Origin: Pseudoalteromonas luteoviolacea
GTDB lineage: Bacteria > Pseudomonadota > Gammaproteobacteria > Enterobacterales > Alteromonadaceae
DNA length: 64,000 nucleotides
Assembly (NCBI RefSeq): GCF_021654285.1
Contig: NZ_JAKFZS010000006.1
Coordinates: 1-64,000, forward strand
Reading direction: 5' to 3'
Below the pieces are notes generated by a model. That model saw only the letters and a program-made list of their open reading frames with translations, had not been told where the DNA came from and made no database searches. Both the position numbers and the translations under genes were made by a program. Each line of letters begins with the position of its first letter. The stretch's first letter is position 1. Positions 46,750-56,033 of the stretch are shown here, one piece after another.

Positions 46750-49146
46750 ATGGTATGCATGGAATACCGAAAGAAAAATAATCGCATTAATTTATTGTGT
46801 TCATTGGCGTTTGTGCCTGCTTTAATCACCGCGCCAGTTGCAATGGGCCAAGGCGCAGTTGATGGCAGCGCGACTTATCGATTTGAGATTCAGGCTCAGC
46901 CATTGATGAAGGCGCTGCGAGATTTTACGGTAATAACCGGGCAACAGGTTGTAGTGCAAGTTGACGACATTAGCCAATATAAAAGCGCAATTGTTTCAGG
47001 GAATTTCACAGCACAACAAGCGTTAGTACAATTAGCTGCGAGTAATGATTTACGCATTGCTCAAACCGCTTCGGGTGATTTTATATTAGAGGCGGACGTG
47101 CCGAGCAGCAAGCCTGAGGCGAGTAAGATTGAGCAAATCGTCGTCGTGGGCAGTAAAACAGGTGAAACACGACAGGAGATCGCATCTAGCGTTGGGTATT
47201 TTGGTGAAGACCAAATTAAAGACCAAGTCATTTATAATGTTGAAGATGCCTTTGATCGTACCGCAAATGTTTCAATAGGCAGCTCGATTTCTGGTGCATA
47301 TAGCATTCGAGGTGTAAATACGGATGGCATTGCAGGCTCCTTGAATAGATCAAATGCGCTGGCATCCATTCTGATAAACCAAGTTGCCATGGGCGTGTCT
47401 GCTGGTAACTATGTCAAACCATCGCTGTTTGATGCAACTTCTGCTGAGGTGCTACGTGGGCCGCAGTCTTCATTACAAGGGCCAAATGCACTGATTGGCT
47501 CTGTTTATATTAATTACAATCGTCCTGATTTTTATGGCTATGAAGGTGCGGTGCGAGCAGAAGCCGGGCAGTTTGATACCATGCGCCTAGCACTGATGCA
47601 AAATTTTGTATTATCCGAAGACACACTAGCTGCAAGAGTCGTGGTCGAAACACGTCAATCTGATGGTGATGTGATCAATACAACCACTGGCCGTGAGGAT
47701 ATTCAGAACGAAGATGAGGAAACAATTCGTTTGGCAGTTCGTTGGCAGCCTCGTGGTGATGAGGATTTGGTGTTTGATTTCACGTATATGCATAATAAAT
47801 CAGACACCAATGCAACGCCTTTTGTGGCGGCTTTACCTGACGGCGATATTTTTCATGGTGAACAAGTCTACAATATTGAAGGTGACTTCCCTTCTGACTT
47901 TGATTTATTTTCTTTAGAGGCCAGTTGGCAAATAAGCGATAAGCTTCGTTTTACCTCGGTTACAGGATTCAATGATTTTGGTGTTGAGCAGCGTTTTGAG
48001 GGAGATCACACTGCTTTTGACCTGTTAGGTGTTGACGGCTTTATGAATGAAGAGCTGTTCAGCCAAGAGTTTCGCTTTAATTATGAAGGAGAGCAGTTTT
48101 CTGCCTTAGTCGGTTTATTTTACTCTGATGGAGATTATAACAATGGCTTCACCGGAGCTGGTGTTTTTCCTGACGGGCAAGGCGGAGTTGTGCCATTTAA
48201 CAACACTGTTGAAAGTACAGAAATCATTGAACAGCAAGCCTTGTTCGGCCAACTAAATTGGCAACCTATCGAAGATTGGGAATTTAAATTTGGCGCGCGT
48301 TTTAACAAAGAAGAGCGCACAACAAAAGATTTTAAGGACAATGGCTTTGTCAGTGATCAGACCGCTTCTGAGTCTTTCAGCCAATTTATCCCATCTTTTA
48401 CAGTCGCTCACGATGTCAGTGACATTACTCGAGTCGGTGCCAGTTACAGTCGAGGGTTTCAAGCCGGTGGTATTTCTTTCGCGATGTTCCTTGGAGAAGC
48501 GACGCCATACGGAGAAGAGTACATTGATAACTATGAACTCTTTATGCGCAACCAGCTCCTTGACGGCAAATTGTTATTGAATGCTAATTTGTTCTATTTT
48601 GATTGGTCAGATCAACAAGTCACTATTACCTTACCAGGTGGCTTACCGGGTTTTGATGACGCGGTGGTTAATGCTGGTAAATCAAAAGTCAGTGGTGCCG
48701 AATTTGAAATTGAGTATCAGGCAACCGCTGATTTAAATCTATTCGCAAACTTTGGTTTTATTGATACTGAATTTAAAGAGTTCGTTACCAAAGGTATTGA
48801 TCTGGCGGGGATGTCCTTTTCTCAAGCCCCTGAGTTTACCGCAAATTTAGGTGGTTTATATCAAAACGATAATGGCTTTTTTGTCTCTATGACTTACAGC
48901 TATACCGATAAAACATATTCTCGCATTGATGCCCCTGAAATCACTAAAATCCGCGATCGTAGCCTTTTGAGTGGCCGGATCGGCTATCAGCAAGATGATT
49001 GGAGAGCCTATGTTTGGGGTAATAACCTGCTTGATGATGATTATGAAATCTTTGTCCAAGACGGTAGAGACTTTGGCCTGCCCGGCGCTTATGGCAGCAT
49101 CGGTGAGCCGCGTACGATAGGTGTTGGCTTCCAATTAGACTGGTAA
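46750..49146 (+). CDS. TonB-dependent receptor with N-terminal signalling (STN) domain
   Basis: About 798 residues from ATG 46750; GGAG lies nine bases upstream, whereas the ATG at 46735 has no site. A signal peptide (LLCSLAFVPALITAPVAMGQ) is followed by an STN domain (about 40-112; YRFEIQAQPLMKALRDFTVI, QQALVQLAASNDLRI). A TonB box-like stretch EQIVVVG and the plug follow (RGVNTDGIAGS, EVLRGPQSSLQGPNALIGSV). The rest is the 22-strand barrel, ending in GVGFQLDW with a terminal aromatic. The STN domain marks it as a transducing receptor that signals through the FecR protein encoded just upstream. It is the probable uptake route for the ferric form of the cluster's product. Ligand identity is inferred from neighbours. 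Confidence 0.92.
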   Translation: MVCMEYRKKNNRINLLCSLAFVPALITAPVAMGQGAVDGSATYRFEIQAQPLMKALRDFTVITGQQVVVQVDDISQYKSAIVSGNFTAQQALVQLAASNDLRIAQTASGDFILEADVPSSKPEASKIEQIVVVGSKTGETRQEIASSVGYFGEDQIKDQVIYNVEDAFDRTANVSIGSSISGAYSIRGVNTDGIAGSLNRSNALASILINQVAMGVSAGNYVKPSLFDATSAEVLRGPQSSLQGPNALIGSVYINYNRPDFYGYEGAVRAEAGQFDTMRLALMQNFVLSEDTLAARVVVETRQSDGDVINTTTGREDIQNEDEETIRLAVRWQPRGDEDLVFDFTYMHNKSDTNATPFVAALPDGDIFHGEQVYNIEGDFPSDFDLFSLEASWQISDKLRFTSVTGFNDFGVEQRFEGDHTAFDLLGVDGFMNEELFSQEFRFNYEGEQFSALVGLFYSDGDYNNGFTGAGVFPDGQGGVVPFNNTVESTEIIEQQALFGQLNWQPIEDWEFKFGARFNKEERTTKDFKDNGFVSDQTASESFSQFIPSFTVAHDVSDITRVGASYSRGFQAGGISFAMFLGEATPYGEEYIDNYELFMRNQLLDGKLLLNANLFYFDWSDQQVTITLPGGLPGFDDAVVNAGKSKVSGAEFEIEYQATADLNLFANFGFIDTEFKEFVTKGIDLAGMSFSQAPEFTANLGGLYQNDNGFFVSMTYSYTDKTYSRIDAPEITKIRDRSLLSGRIGYQQDDWRAYVWGNNLLDDDYEIFVQDGRDFGLPGAYGSIGEPRTIGVGFQLDW

Positions 49147-49181
49147 AGCAGTCGACGTGATGGTGTAAAAATCGGTGCAGT

Positions 49182-49218
49182 AAGGAACGCGTTGCTCATT
49201 GGGTCATGCGTTCTTTTT
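49182..49218 (+). terminator. Intrinsic terminator after the receptor gene
   Basis: AAGGAACGC pairs with GCGTTCTTT (one G-T wobble), with a 17-base loop and a T-run. It ends about 32 bp before the ABC ATPase start, so downstream genes rely on read-through or on a promoter overlapping it. Confidence 0.75.
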
Positions 49219-49250
49219 AGACAATATTAGAAAGGAATGAGTGACAAGAC

Positions 49251-50141
49251 ATGACTGAACAACAAGTGAGCAAACGTGGTCTGGTAGTGAAAGGGCTAAG
49301 GAAGACTTATAAAGGCGGTGTCAGTGCGCTGAATGGCGTTAACCTTGAAGTGACGCCTGGATTGTATGGGTTACTCGGGCCTAATGGCGCTGGGAAAAGT
49401 ACCTTGATGCGTACACTGGCTTCTTTGCAGCAGCCAGACTCAGGTTCAATTACTCTTGACGGTATCGATGCGTTAGCAGATCCAGATAGTTTGCGTTTTA
49501 AACTCGGCTATTTGCCTCAGCAAATTGGTGCATATCCAAATGTATCTGGACGCGATTTACTTGAGCGTTTTGCTTGGTTAAAGGGTCGCACGGATAAAAA
49601 GGTGCGTAAGCAAGAAGTCGAATACTTGCTTGAGCGTGTTAATTTGGAGCGTGATGCACACAGGGCTGTTGCTACCTATTCAGGTGGTATGTTGCGTCGT
49701 TTTGGCATTGCCGTTGCGCTTATCGGTGAACCTCGTTTACTCATTGTTGATGAACCAACTGCGGGTTTAGATCCGGCAGAAAGAAGTCGTTTTCATCGTA
49801 TTCTTGCTGATATTGGCTCTGATGCAGTCGTACTTTTATCGACGCATATCGTTGAAGACATTGAAAACTTATGTACACGACTGTCTATCATGGCCAAAGG
49901 CCGCATCGTTGCCGCTGGGACGCCTGATAGCTTAAAGGCGAGCCTCAAAGGACTGATTTGGGAGAAGGAAATTTCACGCGAGCAAGCTGTGCCAGATGAT
50001 GCACTCCATGCGACAGCGACACCTTATGGTACGCGAGTTGTTATGGCTGGTGAAGCTTTGGCTGGGTATAGCGAGCGTACGGTGCGCCTTGAAGATGTTT
50101 ATTATCATGCCTTGCGCAATGCGCAAGTCGAGGAGGTCTGA
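49251..50141 (+). CDS. ABC transporter ATP-binding protein
   Basis: 296 residues. Walker A is GPNGAGKST (about residues 43-51), the Q-loop lies in GYLPQQIGAYPNV, the signature is YSGGMLRRFGIA, Walker B is LLIVDEPTAGLD, and the H-loop is STHIVED. The C-terminal extension (about 230-296) is typical of ABC-2-type drug or metabolite exporters. It overlaps the permease start by one base (TGATG), so the two are translationally coupled and form one transporter. The position after the signalling receptor suggests export of the product or energised handling of it in the inner membrane. AAGGA lies about 14 bases before the ATG, a little distant. Confidence 0.93.
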   Translation: MTEQQVSKRGLVVKGLRKTYKGGVSALNGVNLEVTPGLYGLLGPNGAGKSTLMRTLASLQQPDSGSITLDGIDALADPDSLRFKLGYLPQQIGAYPNVSGRDLLERFAWLKGRTDKKVRKQEVEYLLERVNLERDAHRAVATYSGGMLRRFGIAVALIGEPRLLIVDEPTAGLDPAERSRFHRILADIGSDAVVLLSTHIVEDIENLCTRLSIMAKGRIVAAGTPDSLKASLKGLIWEKEISREQAVPDDALHATATPYGTRVVMAGEALAGYSERTVRLEDVYYHALRNAQVEEV

Positions 50142-53100
50142 TGGGACATTCTCGCACCAGCTTCTTTTTCCAAGAAGCCGCCAATGAAGCCAAGCTGGGC
50201 TTGAAGAGCTTGATCACGCCCATTGTCTTTTTCGGCCTGACAGCTTACATGCTTATTTTTTTACTCAACGCAGATTATATGCGCAGTATGGGCGCTGTAG
50301 ACATTTATCGAAACAGTCCGCACGTGATTTATTTGATGGTATCAGGGCAAAGCTTGTGGCTATTTTTTGCATGGGCATGGATTTTTGCGCAAATTGTTGT
50401 TCGAGATCGTTCAGCCGAGCTCCATGAGGTTGTTCTAGCAAGTCCCATCTCGCTGCGATTACTACTTGCTGCGCGGTTTAGTGGTGCACTCGTCGTGGCT
50501 GTGATCCTAGGTTCTTCAATTTGTGTCGGCTTACTGATGGCGCCAATCCTCGTGACATTTGGTGCACTTCCGCCTGATGCTGTCGGCCCTGTACCTTGGG
50601 CGGCAGCTGCGGCTTCCTTGCTGGTATTTACCATTCCCAGTGCATTTGCCACTGGTGTGCTGTTTTTAGCTGGTGCATCATTAACTCGTTCAAATACTGG
50701 TGCGTTTGCCACTGCAGCAATACTAAGCCTGATTTGGATGATTGGTTTAGTTGTATTGCACGAGGGCGGAGTGAGTCCGATGCTTGCCTCCATTATCGAT
50801 CCCTCTGCTTATGTGGAAGCTGAGCGACAAGCTTTGATATGGACACCTGCTGAGAAAAAAGTCGCGATGATTGGTCTGACAGATATGTTATTGATCAACC
50901 GTGGATTGTGGTTGTCTGTAGGGGTAATCGTGGGGGGCATTCTTTTAGTTCGATTACGCCGTGAGCACCTTGCAATGGAACGCGCTCCTCGTGCACAGGC
51001 TCGCAAAGGCGCGTCAGTCTCAAAGTATTTAGCAGCGCCCGCAGGATTAATTGTCAACCCTAATTGGTGGCGTACTTTGGTGGTGGAGTGTACCTGGCAT
51101 TTAAAGATCTCATTGCAGAGTTTTGGGTTACGACTCGCGCTACTACTACTCACTGCAATTGGTGTTGCCGCAGCATGGGTAAATTCGATTGGTCACATTG
51201 ACGGTCCTTTGGTGCCCACACCTCAGGCATTAATTTACTTTATGGTCGGGTTCTTCTTTGTTTTTATTGTTTTTGTTGTGGTGGGCTTTGTCGGGGCATT
51301 AATGCGCCGAGATGATTGCGATGGCTTCATTGAATGGTTAGATACGTCACCGGTGCCACTTGGCACGAGATTGTTCGCACGTTTTATTGCCGCACTGGGA
51401 CTCACAGCATTACTATGCTTGGTACCCGCTGTCGCATCGGTATTAATGACGGCAATCGCTGCGCCTCACGCTCTTGATATCATTTATCCTTTTGCCTATG
51501 TATTGCTCACAGTGTTTCCAGCATTGGCTGAGTTATGTGCTATTGCAGTGCTGGCCCATGCTATTTTCCAACGCGCTGGGACGGCCTATGTTGTATCGAT
51601 ACTCGCTGCGTTTATCGCGATTGTGAATCATGAAGTGGAGCTGGTGCAATATACACCCGCTGCGATTGGTACGCCTATTCATGCTTACCCATCTGAACTG
51701 GCTGGTTGGTCTCCGTGGATAGCGATGATTGTTGCCCTTGCCAGCTTAAAGTTGTCCCTTGCCTTCTTGTTATTTTCTGGTAGTTGGCTTGCTTGGCGAC
51801 GGGGGACTGCATTGACTCTACGCGACCGTATCAATGAAGCAAAAAGGCGTGTGGTCGGCACTGCAGGTATGGCTGCCACGGCCGCTCTGTCCTTGGTATT
51901 TGTGTGTATTGCTGTGCTTAATACTCGGTTTGTTAATGAGGGTGGATATGCTTCTTCAATGGATGCATTGGCACATGATGGAAATTGGGAGAAAAAGTGG
52001 TGGAAGCAAGCATCTCCTTATTCAATCAGTGGCGGGGAAGTGCTAATTCGCCTCAACCCAGCAAATGGGACTGGTGATGTCAATTGGCGTTTAGAAGGTG
52101 TGCGCGCACAAAGGCTGCATGGCACATTACCTCATGGCGTTGAACTTGTTGGCGCGACACGAAAAGGCATGTCACTTGATTTTGCCGTGGATAGTGAGCA
52201 TTTTGTTGTTGAGGCTGGCTGCTTGGTAAATTGTGAACTGACTCTTGAACTGAACATTGGCGCGCAAGGTTGGCAGACAGAGGCGGCACCTTGGCTAGAT
52301 ACAGCCAGTGTTTGGCTGCGTGCACACGATGTATTACCGGTATTAGGTCATGACCCACAGCGTTTGGTTCGCTCTATTGGCGATCGGCCCCTGCTCGGTT
52401 TACCGACGCAGTTGCCAGCAATCCCGCAAGCTGCTGCTCTAGCCTCATTAGAGGGTGTTGCGCCTATGGGCGATTGGACTTGGTCGGTTGCCATCGATAG
52501 TGGCTCTGGTGAGTATCAGGTATTTGATAAAGGTGATATCGAAGGGGTACTGGCCTTTGCATCGATATGGCAGCGTGACGGATCATCAACGCATCAGCAA
52601 TCTGGTGTTGAGTTTTTAGTGGGGGATGCTCGCCAGCCGCTAGTTGATGGTTTTGCGCAAGAATTGGTGTCATTGCAACAGTGTGTCGAGTCTGAATTAG
52701 GGGGGACTTCCCCTATCAATACTGTGGTTCAAGCGCCACGTAAATCGGGTGAAATTGCGCTTTATAACGGTGTATTGTGGGCACCAGAAGACATTGCATG
52801 GCAAAGCGATGGGACTGGCAGAGGTGCTTGGCAAAGACAATATAACTTGGCGGCTGCATTGGCGCGTGACGCGATCGGCAGGCGAGGCGAGTTACGAGAC
52901 GAAGCTGGTGCACGTTGGTTTATCGAGGGAGTCGCGGGTTGGACGGCACTGCGCTGTGTCGAAATTCAAAGTGGGTTTGATGCTGCAATTGCGGTGCGCA
53001 AGCGTGCCTCAGAACAACTTGCTGAAGAGTTTGCGACAACGGATAAACCCATTACCAAGGCAATGGATGGAGATATCAGTTGGCTTGGGCTTTATGCCGC

Positions 53101-53584
53101 TTTATCTTTGGATAGTTGGGGCGCATCTGAGTATCGTACACCCAGCTCTATGATGACGGTGTTTGAGGGCATTGACTCAGGTGATTTATTGTCTCGTTTG
53201 TCTAAAACTGTCGGGAATGACTCCCTTGAGTTGCTCATTGGTGCACCAAGAAGCAGTGATGTGGCGATAAAAAACAACGATACAGGTGTTGAAGTGTCTG
53301 TGTTAAGTTGGGTTTGGAAAGAAGGTGGCTGGCAGGCACAACCAGCGCTGCAAAGGCTTTTACTCCGTGGCTCTGACATGCATATGCAGGAATATATGCC
53401 ACAATCATTGGCTCAGCGCGGTGTTGAACTTGACGGTAGCTACTTGTTTTATGCAGGGATAGGGTATGAACGCTCAATCGATGACAATCGCTTTCAAAAT
53501 AAATGCGCTGACACAAAAGAAAACAGCAAATGTGGCTCAGTTTCAATAACAAGGAATGCAAATGACCAATTTAGCAAGCAGTGA
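50141..53584 (+). CDS. ABC permease fused to a degenerate M1-peptidase-like domain
   Basis: 1147 residues. The first ~600 hold many hydrophobic segments in two ABC-2-like sets (for example LITPIVFFGLTAYMLIFLL near the start, and ALIYFMVGFFFVFIVFVVVG), with the cytoplasmic VRDRSAELHEVVLASPISL block. After a last span (~580-600) comes a ~530-residue exported region with beta-rich character. It resembles ABC permease/M1 aminopeptidase fusion proteins. In the place of the zinc motif HExxH it reads NLAAALARDAI (~903-913), with no His pair, while the downstream WFIEGVAGW (~926) still resembles the M1 WLNEGFA block. The domain is therefore probably not a working metallopeptidase and may bind substrate. 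It forms one transporter with the ATPase encoded before, and its 3' end overlaps the MFS gene by 23 bp. Confidence 0.8.
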   Translation: MGHSRTSFFFQEAANEAKLGLKSLITPIVFFGLTAYMLIFLLNADYMRSMGAVDIYRNSPHVIYLMVSGQSLWLFFAWAWIFAQIVVRDRSAELHEVVLASPISLRLLLAARFSGALVVAVILGSSICVGLLMAPILVTFGALPPDAVGPVPWAAAAASLLVFTIPSAFATGVLFLAGASLTRSNTGAFATAAILSLIWMIGLVVLHEGGVSPMLASIIDPSAYVEAERQALIWTPAEKKVAMIGLTDMLLINRGLWLSVGVIVGGILLVRLRREHLAMERAPRAQARKGASVSKYLAAPAGLIVNPNWWRTLVVECTWHLKISLQSFGLRLALLLLTAIGVAAAWVNSIGHIDGPLVPTPQALIYFMVGFFFVFIVFVVVGFVGALMRRDDCDGFIEWLDTSPVPLGTRLFARFIAALGLTALLCLVPAVASVLMTAIAAPHALDIIYPFAYVLLTVFPALAELCAIAVLAHAIFQRAGTAYVVSILAAFIAIVNHEVELVQYTPAAIGTPIHAYPSELAGWSPWIAMIVALASLKLSLAFLLFSGSWLAWRRGTALTLRDRINEAKRRVVGTAGMAATAALSLVFVCIAVLNTRFVNEGGYASSMDALAHDGNWEKKWWKQASPYSISGGEVLIRLNPANGTGDVNWRLEGVRAQRLHGTLPHGVELVGATRKGMSLDFAVDSEHFVVEAGCLVNCELTLELNIGAQGWQTEAAPWLDTASVWLRAHDVLPVLGHDPQRLVRSIGDRPLLGLPTQLPAIPQAAALASLEGVAPMGDWTWSVAIDSGSGEYQVFDKGDIEGVLAFASIWQRDGSSTHQQSGVEFLVGDARQPLVDGFAQELVSLQQCVESELGGTSPINTVVQAPRKSGEIALYNGVLWAPEDIAWQSDGTGRGAWQRQYNLAAALARDAIGRRGELRDEAGARWFIEGVAGWTALRCVEIQSGFDAAIAVRKRASEQLAEEFATTDKPITKAMDGDISWLGLYAALSLDSWGASEYRTPSSMMTVFEGIDSGDLLSRLSKTVGNDSLELLIGAPRSSDVAIKNNDTGVEVSVLSWVWKEGGWQAQPALQRLLLRGSDMHMQEYMPQSLAQRGVELDGSYLFYAGIGYERSIDDNRFQNKCADTKENSKCGSVSITRNANDQFSKQ

Positions 53585-54758
53585 ATTAGCGTCGAAAGAA
53601 AACGCACCATTTAGTATAAAACCACTGATGTTTGAAACCTTTGTATGCACGATGGCCGTGATGGCATTTGCTGCATTGGCAGGGCCGATAGCCCGAGTGA
53701 TTGGGTTAGAAGCATGGCAAGTTGGTACTGCCATGACCGCTGCGGGTTTAGCTTGGGTATTGATGGCTCGTTTTTGGGGGCGCTTGAGTGATAAACGCGG
53801 GCGACGTCCAGTTATATTATTTGGCCTTAGCGGGTTTGTGATCAGTTATGCATGCCTTGCATTATTTATTGATTTCTCAATGAAAACATCTATTGCTCCG
53901 ATACTGGCATTCATTGGATTGGTGATTGGGCGAGGAGTTGCTGGGGTCTTTTATGCGGCAGTACCGGCTACCAGTGCAGCACTGGTAGCTGATCATGTAA
54001 CGCCTAAGCAGCGTACTGCGGCCATGGCTGGTATAGGTGCGGCAAGTGCGGCAGGCATGGTGATTGGCCCAGGCTTTGTGGGCCTGATTGGTGCGTATAG
54101 CTTAAGCATTCCTTTATACGTTACGGCCATTTTACCGGCCATTGCACTGTTGGTACTTTGGCGCGTACTGCCTAAAGTGGAGCAGCATGTGAAGCCTGAT
54201 GGACACTCAGTGAGTTTGACAGATGCGCGAATTCGCAGGCCTGTGGCTGTGGCTTTTGTTGCTGCGTTTAGTGTTGCGATCGCACAAATTACCGTGGGCT
54301 TTTTTATTCTTGATCGCCTTCAACTCGATACGTCAGCAGCTGCACGCGCTGCTGGTATTGCGCTTGCGGTTGTGGGTGTGGCTTTAATTGTCGCGCAAGT
54401 CGCAGTGCAAAAGCTGATGTGGCAACCACAGAGATTCATTATGTTCGGCGCGCTCATTGCTGCGGCGGGCTTTATTGTTGCTTACCTTTCTTTATCTTCG
54501 GTCATGTTATGGATAGGGTATGGTTTGGCAGGTTTTGGGATGGGATGGGTATATCCATCACTCTCTGCATTGGCTGCTAATTCGGTTGAAGCACATGAGC
54601 AAGGTGCTGCTGCAGGTACGGTTTCAGCTGCACAAGGGCTAGGAATTGTGACCGGCCCAATTGTGGGCACTGCCATTTACGGGTTAGATTATGGGTTGCC
54701 TTTTGCGCTGATCGCAGTGATGTTAATACTGGCAGCGATATGGCGCTCACCTAAATAG
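53562..54758 (+). CDS. MFS transporter, candidate siderophore exporter
   Basis: About 398 residues from ATG 53562, chosen because AAGGA ends six bases before it; an ATG at 53556 abuts the site. The protein has about twelve hydrophobic segments and the MFS loop 2-3 signature GRLSDKRGRRPVI (about residues 74-86). Loop regions such as RGVAGVFYAAVPATSAALVAD and GPGFVGLIGAY fit the drug:proton antiporter-like branch. It is the last gene of the transport group and overlaps the ABC permease, so both exporters are probably co-expressed. Siderophore clusters often carry one MFS exporter of this type. The transported compound is inferred from context only. Confidence 0.88.
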   Translation: MTNLASSELASKENAPFSIKPLMFETFVCTMAVMAFAALAGPIARVIGLEAWQVGTAMTAAGLAWVLMARFWGRLSDKRGRRPVILFGLSGFVISYACLALFIDFSMKTSIAPILAFIGLVIGRGVAGVFYAAVPATSAALVADHVTPKQRTAAMAGIGAASAAGMVIGPGFVGLIGAYSLSIPLYVTAILPAIALLVLWRVLPKVEQHVKPDGHSVSLTDARIRRPVAVAFVAAFSVAIAQITVGFFILDRLQLDTSAAARAAGIALAVVGVALIVAQVAVQKLMWQPQRFIMFGALIAAAGFIVAYLSLSSVMLWIGYGLAGFGMGWVYPSLSALAANSVEAHEQGAAAGTVSAAQGLGIVTGPIVGTAIYGLDYGLPFALIAVMLILAAIWRSPK

Positions 54759-54780
54759 CTTGCTAGGGGTTATTAACCAA

Positions 54781-54810
54781 GGTGCGCTTTAAGTTTGAAC
54801 TAAGCGCACC
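54781..54810 (+). terminator. Hairpin closing the transport operon
   Basis: GGTGCGCTT pairs perfectly with AAGCGCACC across a 12-base loop, 22 bp after the MFS stop. Only a short AT-rich stretch follows rather than a clear T-run, so it is a probable rather than certain terminator. Confidence 0.6.
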
Positions 54811-54857
54811 AAGTTTAAAACAATATAGTCTTTTTAATAGGCCTGATTTCAGATAAT

Positions 54858-55890
54858 AAGTGCACCACTTATGGTTAAAAGGTGAGAAGAGATCAACTAC
54901 CTGTTGGTGGTACTCTGTAATTGCCAAAAAAAGAGTAGATATCATGAGTTGCAAGCAGTTAATCGAAGGTCAAAGATACCAGATAGAAGCCTATTTACGC
55001 GATGGATTTAGTTATCGAAAAATCGCCCAGCGCTTAAAAGTAAGCCACACTACCATCAGCCGGGAGGTAAACCGTAACCAAATTAGAGGTTCGCACTATT
55101 TACCAGAAGTGGCTCAAGCTCAAGCACTCAAACGGAGGCATCAAGCGTCTAAGAAAAAGTTGAGTGATTTGACAGTTACTTTTGTTGAGTATGCTTTATC
55201 ACTTAAATGGAGCCCCGAGCACATAGTTGGGGTCAGTAAAATAATAGAGCTACCTGTAAGTCATGAGTGGATGTATTCTCACATCCAAAAAGATAAGCTT
55301 AATAGTGGCCAATTATACAAACAGTTACGTCATGGGCACCGGAAATACAGGAATTATTCCTAATCGAGTAGGTATGGAGCGCAGGCCAGCTATAGTGGGT
55401 TTGAGAACACGCCTTGGTGATTGAGAAGTAGATACGGTGCTAGGAAAGTAAGGTACAGGTGTAATCGTTAGCTTGATTGAGCGTAAAAGTAGGTTGTACT
55501 TAATAAGAAAAGTGCCAAGTAAGTGAGTTGAAGATGTTAGCAAAGCCATTATAAGCATGCTATGGCGTTACCGTAAACACGTCAAAATAATCACAGCAGA
55601 TAACGGTAGCGAATTCTACGAACATGAATTAGTAGCGGAAAAATTACAGACAGAGATTTACTTTGCCAACCCATATTTCTCTTGGGAGCGAGTGTTAAAC
55701 GAAAGCTTCAATGGACTATTACGCCAGTACATTCGCAAAGGAACAGACTTAAGGACTGTAACGGATAAAGATATTAAAGAAATAGCAAGGGCTTTAAATT
55801 TAAGACCGAGGAAGTGCCCTGAGTTTAAGCAGTCGCAAGTCGTGTTTGATGAGCTATGTCATGTGGCTTAATTTATAGAGTGGTGCACTT
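54858..55890 (+). mobile_element. Decayed IS30-family insertion sequence (~1.03 kb)
   Basis: Bounded by a 12-bp inverted repeat: AAGTGCACCACT at 54858-54869 and its complement AGTGGTGCACTT at 55879-55890. The length is typical of IS30-family elements. It contains a broken transposase gene. No target-site duplication is evident. It marks the right edge of the biosynthesis/transport locus. Confidence 0.8.
54944..55871 (+). pseudogene. IS30-family transposase, disrupted
   Basis: The N-terminal part (54944-55363) has the helix-turn-helix FSYRKIAQRLKVSHTTISRE typical of IS30. The frame is then lost by a frameshift near 55350. In the following frame, recognisable sequence (RPAIVGLRTRLGD, GTGVIVSLIERKSRLYLI) is broken by three premature stops. 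The C-terminal part from about 55557 is open again and carries the catalytic region ITADNGSEFYEHE, YFANPYFSWERVLNESFNGL and LRQYI. In intact relatives these form one DDE transposase of about 310-330 residues. At least four lesions make it inactive. Confidence 0.88.
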
Positions 55891-55933
55891 CGGACTTGAA
55901 TTTAGGTGTAATTGATTTTTAATAATTGTAAAA

Positions 55934-56015
55934 GAATCTAATAAAGTGGATTTATTAGATTCTGGTGTATATAAATAGCAGTCAATTTTTTAGTTAATTA
56001 AGCTTTAAATTGACT
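55934..56015. terminator. Two hairpins between the IS30 remnant and the secreted-protein gene
   Basis: First, a perfect 12-bp stem GAATCTAATAAA (55934-55945) paired with TTTATTAGATTC (55951-55962). Second, AGTCAATTT (55980-55988) paired with AAATTGACT (56007-56015). The second begins 19 bp beyond the stop of the minus-strand gene and could terminate it. Both lie in AT-rich sequence. Confidence 0.55.
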
Positions 56016-56033
56016 GGTTTATTATTTTTTATT

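Noticed and set aside
54944..55871. Functional IS30 transposase by programmed frameshifting
   Set aside because: Besides the frameshift, the middle section has several separate premature stops, so a single recoding event could not restore it.
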